A DNA stretch of 31,571 bases. Origin: Lobulomyces angularis. Taxonomy: Eukaryota > Chytridiomycota > Chytridiomycetes > Lobulomycetales > Lobulomycetaceae. The stretch covers positions 3,871 to 35,441 of the forward strand of contig JADHYX010000214.1 in assembly GCA_027604685.1 (NCBI GenBank). The letters run 5' to 3'. Position 1 is the stretch's first letter; every line of letters begins with the position of its first letter. Below, one piece after another: positions 23,301 to 31,571 of this stretch. The notes below the pieces were generated by a model that saw nothing but the letters and a program-made list of their open reading frames with translations, searched no databases and had not been told where the DNA came from. The translations under genes and the position numbers were made by a program.

Positions 23301-25134
23301 GGAAAGTTAAGGGAATTTTTGGATGATATGGAAAATGTCTTTTTAAATTCTTCTTACCAAGAAATCGGTGATGGAGCATCTATCAGAGGCAAATCTATTC
23401 ACGTTATCTTCAAAATTTGTTTCTTCAAATTTCTTGACTATTGTTTGAAGTATTATCCACGTTGCTCCGCTCCTCAAAATGAAACCGTTTGTGAAAACAA
23501 TCTAAAGGAGGAAAAGGTATTTTTTGTGAAGAAGAACGCAAGTGTTAAAGATACATTTTCAAATGAATGCTTGGGAATACAAAGAAAAGATACCACACGA
23601 GAGAATGAGCATATTCTACAGAAAGTGGACACAACTAGCATTACTGTTAATACACCAGATGTCCAAAATAAAAGTTACAAAAAATGCGAAATTAATACAA
23701 ACCAAAAGGAGATATCCAAGTTTAGTTATTTATCACAAAATATACCTATCGTTGAAGTTTTTATTGACGAGAATAAACATTTTCATAATGTCAATGATTT
23801 TTTTGTCAAAGTTAGCAAATTTCAGTTGACCGATACAATTGAAAATGATATTATAAACAAATTAATGGTAAATTATGATTTCGATTTGCCTGATGTGCTT
23901 TTTGAAAAAAGTTTAAAAGCCTTGAATGAAAAATGCACTGAAAGCAAGTTCCAATTAGACTCTAATGTAGATGAGGTGCTAAAATTGTTACAAGAAAATA
24001 CAAATTTAGAAAATACAAATTTAGAAAAGACTAACACGAACAAAGTGGAATGTAAAAAGCCAGTTTCAATTATTTCTAACATTTCCAGTAATAAGAACTC
24101 AACTGATGTTAAAGAAAAGTTTGACGTAGAAAAATCCAATGTAAATACTGTTGTTGAAAATATACGGTGTGAAAATTCTAACAGCACTATAAAAATTGCT
24201 GCGGAAACAGCAATAAAAAAAACAGAACTTTCATTACCAAAAAAAAGTGAAGGTGTGGTGATGGGAAATCGTAATTTTCATCAATCTTTAGATAGATCTT
24301 ATTGATTTTTTTTTGTTTAGCTCCAGGTAGTAAAAAAGAAGGAATTATGAATTTGTTAGATATTGAATACACTACGTCGAATGGTGAATTGAAAAATGTT
24401 TGTTTCAATGGACGGGGTGGAATTATGTGTAAAGATGCGATTCATTTATGGTTTTATAAAATACAATTTTTTTTTTTTTAAAAACCGAAAATTTTTTTTT
24501 ATTCAATTAGGAAAAAAAGCTGGTATAATTATATATATCGAAATTTAATTTTTAAAATTTATTATTTTTTTAATTTTTTTTTTTTGTTTATTTATTTTTA
24601 GCCCATACTTACCAAAGTTAAAAAATTTACCAAAGTTAAAAATATTACAATTATTTGATCAAAAAGTTGTAAATTTTCAAAATAGAAATGATTTAATTTT
24701 TAATGATGAGGAATTCGTAACAAAAAACCAAGCAAAGAATTTAGAGTACATGGAGTCCCTTTGTAAAAAATATGAAAGAGATGCTAAAAAAGTTTTTATC
24801 CTAATAAGTTTATTTTTTAATAAGGAAAGTTTGGAATTTCAACTGTTTAAAAATTTTATTGGTAATAAGGTAAGTTTTTAAATTAAAAATTAAATAAAAT
24901 TTAAATTTATTTACATCTATCAGGTTGCCCTTGTGCACAGCAAGAACCAAAACTCAGAATTTTTTGGGTTTTTATATTTTTCAGAAGGGCTGCGATATTC
25001 TTTAAGTAATCTTGAATTTTTAATTTGCAATTTAAGTAATCTATTTTTATTTTTTTATTTTTTTAGCTGGTACTTTTGGTGGAAAAGATTTGTTATTAAA
25101 AGAATTTTCTCATTTGAGCAATTACTTAACCTAA
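20377..25134 (+). CDS. Clr2-like transcription-silencing protein, long form with C-terminal extension
   Basis: Sixteen exons: 20377-20661, 20768-20871, 20920-21099, 21146-21393, 21444-21712, 21752-21978, 22026-22259, 22302-22594, 22641-22991, 23037-23117, 23173-24270, 24321-24450, 24511-24522, 24602-24869, 24924-25035, 25067-25134. They give 1319 residues with every phase closing. The N-terminal half matches the fungal Clr2 pattern: FPTNYKL, YYVYGHPACIA, a CSCIGC zinc-like pair, RRGELVWLPLSG, YKCLLLGPEVISGGDYVRI (about 351-369) and NNVFGRFYYDE. S. pombe Clr2 is part of the SHREC histone-deacetylase silencing complex. Residues about 480-1120 are Asn/Lys/Ser-rich and poorly conserved in look. 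The last 196 residues are compact, hydrophobic and unrecognised. Alternative: the gene ends at TGA 24305 (1134 residues) and the last five exons belong to a separate gene. The gap would then be only about 40 bases, and an acceptor-like ttgtttag sits exactly there, so I favour one gene. Certainty: Clr2 half high, fusion moderate. Confidence 0.72.
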
Positions 25135-25358
25135 ATTTTTTTATATAATAAACTCATTCTTTACCAAAAAAAAAAAAAAAAAAAAAACGAATAAATATAT
25201 ATTATAAATAAATAAAATTGATATAAGGCGATAATGATACAAGGAATATAATATTAAATCAAACTACTATTCTTCTTTTTTTTTTTAATAGTGAAGGAAA
25301 TATACAAATGAAATATGGAAAATTTTCTATATAGATGATTAAATCATAAAAAAAACAT
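25135..25358. other. Convergent 3' spacer
   Basis: These 224 bases lie between the convergent Clr2-like and BPL_N copy 2 genes. They include a long A run near 25166-25187 and nothing else recognisable. Confidence 0.45.
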
Positions 25359-26326
25359 TTAAAGCTTTTGTGATAATATTTGGTTTACAAAATCTAATCC
25401 AATATCGCGATTGTCTTGAAATAATTGTTTTTGGTTACTGGGAATCCAACTTAAATCTGCTTCAAAATGTCCTTTTTTTGGCAAATAAAAAAAAATTTTC
25501 ATTTTGTAAGAAAAAAAAAAAAAATAAACCTGCACTGATTCCAACGAAACCTTTTTTGTATTTTTTTATAAACATGTTACAGCTGCCATCGTCCTTAAAC
25601 TTACTGTAAATTTTTGATATTCTCTTAACTTGGTTGAATATTTTAATTTGTGGTGCGGAAGAAACAAAAATCAATCTTTTTTTTTTTTTTGTCACAGGGA
25701 AAAAAGTAGCTGGAACTAATTTGGGTTCTTGGTAACCAACTTTTTCTTCATAGTAAGCGACTCCTAGTAAATTAAAGCCGAGTTCAGTTGCTAAAAATGC
25801 CCCCATGCAAATTCCTGTTTCAATAAATTTGTTTTGTATTTTGTTAAAAGATTTTTTTTTTTTAAACGGTATTACCCAAGTAATTACCTCCATTTGATAC
25901 GAAATGTTTGACTGCTTCCACATCAGATGAAGTAAATTCGTTGTAAATGTCTGCTGCAGTTCCGAAACCACCTGGCTGCACGTACATTTCTACCTTGTTA
26001 TTTTCGAGAACGGAAGCAATCTCACCAAAACTTACATAAATGACTGTGAATCCTGCACTCATCAGCATGTCACCAACATTATGTGAGCAGTACCAATCAT
26101 CAGAATACTCCTCAGTTGATGCTGAAAGGAATACTGCAATGTTTTTGTTAAATCCTATTCTGTTCCTGCTAGGATTTTGAGAAACTTGACCAGCACAACT
26201 CCTCCCTAATGCACCATTAATTACTATATTTTTTATTAAGTTATAAATTATAATAAAAAAAGAAGACTAATTATAAATATTTTTTATACATAAATTAAAT
26301 ATTAACGTCCAACTTAGTATTAACAT
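25359..26326 (-). CDS. Secreted BPL_N (class I amidotransferase-like) protein, copy 2
   Basis: Four exons: 26326-26290, 26223-25876, 25814-25530, 25471-25359. They give 260 residues. The signal peptide (MLILSWTLIFNLLINGALG) is assembled from exons 1 and 2. The core matches copy 1 block by block: VEMYVQPGG, FTSSDVEAVKHFVSNGG, YLGICMGAF (Cys131), FVSSAPQIKIFNQV, NMFIKKYKKGFVGISAG and a C-terminal DIGLDFVNQIL. The three introns sit at the same residues as in copy 1, so the two arose by duplication after the introns were in place; here all donors are GT. Copy 2 lacks the Ser-rich segment after the signal peptide. A 14-A tract (about 25679-25692 on the opposite strand) encodes four lysines and an arginine where copy 1 has WKNNEIRN; a length error there would break the frame. 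Confidence 0.82.
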
Positions 26327-26664
26327 TTTTTTTTTTTATTTTTCTTATTAATTATTTAATTTTTAATCAAAAAAAAAAAATTGTTTTCTTTCTTTTTTTT
26401 TTTTTTTTTGTATGAAGTTTTTTTTTTAATTAAAAATTTTTTTAATTTTATATATATAATTTTTTTTTTTTTTTTTTTTTACTTTAAAAAAAAAAAAAAA
26501 AAAATTATAATTTCACATTATATTAATTTTTTTCTTTAAAACAATGATAATTATGAAATCAATACAACAAGACAATTTTATTCTAGAAAAGTGTCATTTC
26601 AATTAATTACATTTAAAAAAAAAAAAAAAAAAATTCATAAAAAATATTTAAAAATAATATAAAC
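26327..26664. other. Intergenic spacer of long A and T runs
   Basis: These 338 bases lie between two minus-strand genes, among the most homopolymer-rich DNA in the window (several runs of 15-22 A or T). Length here is likely to be inaccurate in any assembly. No feature was found. Confidence 0.5.
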
Positions 26665-27810
26665 TTAATAACTAAAATTCTTCCTTGCTTTTTCATTTTC
26701 GAAACCTGTAAAAGTTACAAAAGTAGGTAAGATTCCGTTAAAAATCAAAAATTCTTGAACTTTGTATAGGAAAACAAATACCAATAAAAAAAAACCAAAG
26801 TATTGGATATATCCATTTTTTAATGTTTCTACCAAATTTGGCTGATATAATATTTCCTGTTCTCTAAAACTAATTCTTCCTTCAACTATTAAATTTTTAC
26901 TAGTTCCAATTTTATATATTGGTGTGTTAGATATTATTTCTAAACGAACTAAAAACCAAAAAAATTAAAAGTTTTTAATTTGATAAAAAAAAAAAAATTA
27001 AAAAAAAAAAAATTAAAATTTTTTATATTTTTTTACTTGGACGGTTATAATAATCCTTTATAAAGTCATCCCAAACCAAACCTCCACCCTTAAAGACTTT
27101 AGTATAGTTTAGAACTGCTTCTCCAATGTTTTCAAAAGGAAATAAAGTATCTTGTATTAAATTAAATCTCCCAGTCATTAATACACTGTTAACTCCTAAG
27201 CTGCTCTCAAAATTTAACACTCCAAGACAAATCATTCCAAATTTAAATCTTAAAAAAAAGATGAAAAATCAATTTTAGGAGATTTTAAAAATTATACCTC
27301 CTAGTTAGATCATATTGAAATTGAAAAGCAACATTGATGCTGTTGATATTTTCTTTGTTTTCTTCACTAAGTGGAAATTCATATCGAAAATAAAAATCAG
27401 TAAAATTTTGATAAGTTCTCAACACCGGTATCCTTAAATTAGGCTGATTTATCAAATTATAGTCATCATTGTTACTCCATGCTATTGTTAAAGGTCGAAG
27501 CACATTTTGCTTTACTGTGGTTCCCTTCAATATGATTATAGAATCTTTAGTGTATGTTATTTTTGGATATTCTCTAAATGAATTTTTTTTTATCCAAAAA
27601 TCTATTTTATTTTGTTAAAGTTTAATGAAAAAAAAAATAAAATAAAATAAAATTTGATGTTTAAATAAAATTACGGTCTTTGTCATAGGTAAAAAAGAGA
27701 GGTATTATTACAGAAGCAATTAACAGTAGAAGTGAAATAAAGGTAGAAAATGAAAACCAGCTTGCTCTGTAATGCTTTGTTGAAACAGTGCAGGAAAATA
27801 ATTCTACCAT
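26665..27810 (-). CDS. TMEM231: TMEM231-like transition-zone membrane protein
   Basis: Four exons: 27810-27675, 27571-27298, 27248-27037, 26948-26665. They give 301 residues, the usual TMEM231 length (about 300). The start ELFSCTVSTKHYRASW resembles the N-terminus of animal TMEM231. It is followed by a first membrane helix (about 19-41), a large extracytoplasmic domain, then ISFREQEILYQPNLVETL and a second helix (about 254-272; YIQYFGFFLLVFVFLY) with a KVQEFLIFNGILPT tail like the animal protein. Conserved small blocks include LTIAWSNN, LRIPVLRTYQN and VAFQFQYDLTRR. In animals TMEM231 belongs to the MKS complex that gates ciliary membrane composition at the transition zone. Its presence implies a flagellated life stage. 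I first considered CDC50/LEM3 (also two helices), but its hallmark blocks are missing. The call rests on remembered family sequence; an HMM search would settle it. Confidence 0.78.
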
Positions 27811-28387
27811 AGTTTTTTTTTTTGTTCGAATAAATTTTATTCAGATCGGAGTTTCAATTTATTTTAAGGTGAATTTGGGTCATCCGTTTAAGTAAGTGTT
27901 TATCTGCTAGGTTACTTGTGGGATATTTTTATTTATATAATAATAAAATAAATCAAGTAAATAGGTTGATAGCTTTTTGAAAGTGAGACTATTCCTATTG
28001 TGAGATTATTAATGCAGACTTTTTTTTGAATTTTTGTTGCAATTATTTTTTTAGCATGCTTCAATTATATTTAAGTATTTGGTAAAAAATTGCATTTTAA
28101 AAAAACGGTATTTGGTTTAGCCAGAAGTGAAATTCTTTTTCGGAATTTGTGAACATTACATTTGCTAAAAAAAAAGCAATTCTATTGAATTAGAGAAAAA
28201 AAAAATTAAAAATAAGATAGAAACAACTAAAAATAAATTTTAAAGAAAAAAATTTATTGTTTAAACCATCTTTCTTTATAAATTATTTTTTTTTTTTTGG
28301 ATTTGTCCTACTTAAAATAAAATTTAATCATCATCAAACATTATAACAAAACTTTAAACTTTAAGTTACCAAAATTGTAGAGAAATT
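27811..28387. promoter_or_regulatory. Divergent spacer, TMEM231-like / TGS1
   Basis: These 577 bases lie between two divergent starts. They hold both promoters. No obvious shared motif, exon or hairpin was seen. An RFX-type X-box, which would suit a ciliary gene, was not evident by eye. Confidence 0.4.
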
Positions 28388-29601
<1,214 letters not shown>

Positions 29602-30188
29602 ATTTTTAAGAAAAAAAAGTAAGATTTTTATAAATGAGAAAGAAATAATTATAACAAAAAAATAATAATATAAAAAAAAAAAAAAAAATAAAAATTTAAA
29701 AATGTTCTTTCTATTTTTCTCATCCAGGTAAATTTAATTTTTTTTGTAGCATTATTTAATTTTAAAATTTTTTATTTTTTATGAACATTTTTTAAATAAC
29801 TTGAGATGGTTAAAAGAAAATTTGAGGGAGAATAAACAATAAAGGGGTAAAAAATCAAAAATGCGAAACCCTACACTTAAAACCCTACTAACCAAAAGCT
29901 TCCACCACTCCTCATGTGTCAAGAATGATCAAAATGGCATGGTTCCATGCCTATTTTTTGAGACCACTATGATCATTCTGGAGCAAAGGTAATGTGGCAA
30001 GTTTGACCAAAACTTGTGAACTGAAGCTTAATTGATCTGACACAGGCAAGCCACAAAAAGTAAAATTTAAATTTTTTTGATCATCCTTTCATTTTAAAAA
30101 AAAATAAACGAAGATAGCCATACAGTTCACTTTTACCATCAACAATTTAAAGTAATATTTAATCAGTTACAACAATTAGTGGTGATAA
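29602..30188. other. Intergenic region with structured element
   Basis: These 587 bases lie between TGS1 and the LRR pseudogene. The first 230 bases are AT-rich. From about 29860 the composition changes: two AAACCCTAC words 14 bases apart (29866-29874, 29880-29888), then the nested inverted repeats listed separately. No open frame was found. The CCCTAC words resemble the telo-box/HomolE class of fungal promoter elements, but that is only a resemblance. Confidence 0.45.
29922..30055. repeat. Nested inverted repeats, possible structured RNA or relic element
   Basis: A 10-bp pair AGAATGATCA (29922-29931) / TGATCATTCT (29970-29979) encloses a near-perfect palindrome GGCATGG (29936-29942) / CCATGCC (29945-29951). 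Directly downstream is a second two-step hairpin: TGTGGC (29993-29998) / GCCACA (30050-30055) enclosing CTTGTG (30013-30018) / CACAGG (30041-30046, one G-T pair). Two consecutive hairpins recall box H/ACA snoRNA layout, but no good H box was found in the hinge. A small relic transposon is equally possible. Confidence 0.5.
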
Positions 30189-30811
30189 ATGGAAGAGCCA
30201 ATAAGTCCCCCTCCTTTTCCTTTAGAAACAGAAGATCCTTTATATGAAGTAGATCTTTCACATTCTAGGTTAAACACAGGAAATCCAATTTAAAAAATTG
30301 AAAATTTGCCGGGTGTTCTAACTCATTTATTTTGTCGCGCTAATTAACTTACAGAGATTGAAAATTTACCTCATTCTTTATTAGATTTTAACTGCAACGT
30401 TAATCGAATTACAAGGATTGAAAATTTTTACCTTGTAATTTATTAACATTTAAATGTGAGCGTAATCAAATAACCAAAATTGAAAATTTAGTGAGCACTT
30501 TATCATATTTTGATTGCTCCAAGAATCCAATTACGAAAATTGAAAACCTACCACTTGGATTATTTGACATTGAAATTGATGATTCTTATATTAAATTTGT
30601 GGATAATGTATCTTATGAAGGTGAAATTTTTGAATTAGAAGATTATCAATCAATTAAGAGAATACAAAAAAGAATAAAGTTAAGATATCAATGTAAAATC
30701 AATGCAATAAGAAAAATTCAAGCAGGATGCCATAACTGGATTTGGAAACCACTTTGTGCAGATGGTAATCGGTATACGGCCCAGATTGGATTTGAAACAT
30801 TTAAATATTGA
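30189..30811 (+). pseudogene. Leucine-rich-repeat protein gene, decayed (two stops, one frameshift)
   Basis: The frame opens at ATG 30189 (MEEPISPPPFPLETEDP) and runs into 20-residue LRR units of the type ENLP..L..F.C..N.ITKI. Examples are ENLPHSLLDFNCNVNRITRI and ENLVSTLSYFDCSKNPITKI. Reading is broken by TAA at 30291-30293, TAA at 30345-30347 (where neighbours have Gln, Arg or Pro after Asn, so CAA to TAA is likely) and a two-base gain in the T run 30425-30429 (five T, three in sister units). From about 30431 the repeats continue in another frame to TGA 30809-30811. The C-terminus (INAIRKIQAGCHNWIWKPLC) resembles tails of LRR proteins in giant viruses, from memory. No intron set restores the frame. 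A shorter product from the downstream frame cannot be excluded. Confidence 0.72.
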
Positions 30812-31446
30812 GTAAAAAAGAAGAATTTTTTTTTATTAAAGAAGTTTGTTATTGTGAATTTTATAGTCTTTACTCAGATATTATACTTTTGAAATTTCTT
30901 AATAGATTTTGTAGTTCATAACTTTTGTTTTTATTAACCAAATATGCTTCCATAAACCAAAATGCTTAGCTGGAAATTCAATAAAAGAATAAATCAATCC
31001 AGTGTCCTTTTTGTTTTCCTTCCTGCAAGGATCGACTATCTACTTCTTCTTCTTTTTTTTTTTTGTCCAAGACTTGTGCTAAAAAAATAAAAAAAGTTAG
31101 TATAAAGTTAAAAAAAAAAAAAATAATTAAAAAAAATTGATAAATAATTAAAAAAAATTAAAAAAAAAAGAAATTAAAATTGGTGTAAAAAAATAAAAAA
31201 AAAAGGAAAAAAACTTAAAAAATGTTAATTTTTTTTTTTTTTTGTTAATTAAGTGAAGTATTTTGAAATAAAACAAAAAAAAAAGGAAGGTTTCCTCTAA
31301 TTCACTGCCTATTATACCATAAAAAAAAAAAAAAAAAACTAATCGTTTCTTGAAGAAAATACAAAATTTTTAAGAATTAACTTTTTTTTTATAAAATATA
31401 GAATTTTTTTTTTTTTAAAAAATTTTTTTTTCAAGATTAAAAAATA
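30812..31446. other. Intergenic spacer, extreme homopolymer content
   Basis: These 635 bases hold long A and T runs from 31050 onward. A short minus-strand open stretch near 30990-31045 has no start or match. The promoter of the lactonase-like gene should lie at the right end. Confidence 0.5.
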
Positions 31447-31571
31447 ATGACAAAAAAAACAATTTTATACGTTGGAACTTACAACAAAGGTGAATTACCT
31501 TGGGTTCATGGCAGTAGAGGTATGAAATAATAAAATCAAAAAAAAAAATAAGATTGAAAATTGGGAAAAAA
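31447..31571 (+). CDS. Lactonase / 6-phosphogluconolactonase-like beta-propeller, first exon only
   Basis: Exon 1 is 31447-31519 (24 codons plus one base), followed by a gtatga donor; the rest is outside the window. The peptide starts MTKKTILYVGTYNKGEL and continues with a W/G-rich stretch (PWVHGSRG). This is how seven-bladed lactonase propellers (PF10282, 6-phosphogluconolactonase type) usually open: a first beta strand, then VGTYT and a Gly-rich turn. Members open lactone rings, such as 6-phosphogluconolactone in the pentose phosphate pathway or muconolactone-type substrates. There is no signal peptide, so it is probably cytosolic. The call rests on one short exon. Confidence 0.6.

Noticed and set aside
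26327..26664. Poly-A/T blocks as repeats or retroposon tails
   Set aside because: Such runs occur throughout all spacers and introns here and have no target-site duplication or element attached.
26665..27810. CDC50/LEM3 flippase subunit
   Set aside because: Two membrane ends fit, but the family hallmarks are absent; the ends match TMEM231 much better.
29922..30060. Box H/ACA snoRNA
   Set aside because: Two hairpins are present, but no ANANNA hinge and the ACA would be inside the stem; kept only as a structured repeat.
30291..30347. TAA reassigned to Gln or another amino acid
   Set aside because: Several intact genes here (TGS1, Grx3-independent checks such as the CHORD and PP1 stops, the M36 gene) end correctly at standard stops, and TAA ends several of them; a dead gene is simpler.

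Overview
The window is about 31.6 kb of very AT-rich nuclear DNA from an intron-dense eukaryote. Almost every gene is cut by short GT-AG introns (38 to about 120 nt) with T-rich 3' ends, and long A or T runs fill the spacers. The gene content suggests a zoosporic, early-diverging fungus or close relative (chytrid, Rozella-like or aphelid grade). A Clr2-type silencing protein and an M36 fungalysin are fungal families, and a TMEM231-like protein belongs to the ciliary transition zone, so the organism probably makes a flagellum. The lineage is an inference. All gene models were spliced by hand, and exon phases close in every one of them.

Left part (1-6.2 kb, minus strand): a secreted cysteine-rich protein of unknown function; a single-pass membrane protein with a lectin-like ectodomain and a cytoplasmic SH3 domain; and a GT32-type Golgi glycosyltransferase with a DMD motif. 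From 6.2 to 8.6 kb on the plus strand lies a 626-residue protein ending in tandem 31-32 residue repeats, with a possible upstream ORF in its leader. From 8.9 to 10.4 kb (minus) is a Trx-Grx-Grx protein of the Grx3/PICOT type.

Middle part: after a 1 kb spacer, two secreted proteins lie on the minus strand, a fungalysin with a cysteine-rich C-terminal module and a BPL_N-type protein. A mitochondrial-type nucleoside diphosphate kinase (minus) and a CHORD-CS cochaperone (plus) share a 178-bp divergent spacer. A PP1 catalytic subunit and a long Clr2-like gene follow on the plus strand.

Right part: a second BPL_N gene, paralogous to the first and sharing its intron positions; a TMEM231 homolog (minus) divergent from a compact TGS1 cap-hypermethylase (plus); a decayed leucine-rich-repeat gene with two in-frame stops and a frameshift; and the first exon of a lactonase/6-phosphogluconolactonase-like gene running off the right edge.

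The genes form no operon or single pathway. They are mostly housekeeping genes (PP1, NDPK, TGS1, Grx3, CHORD) mixed with a surface/secretome set (Cys-rich protein, SH3 receptor, fungalysin, two BPL_N proteins, GT32). The most unusual items are the repeat protein, the long C-terminal extension of the Clr2-like gene, the TMEM231 gene, and the LRR pseudogene whose tail resembles giant-virus proteins. No tRNA, rRNA, transposase or CRISPR array was seen.
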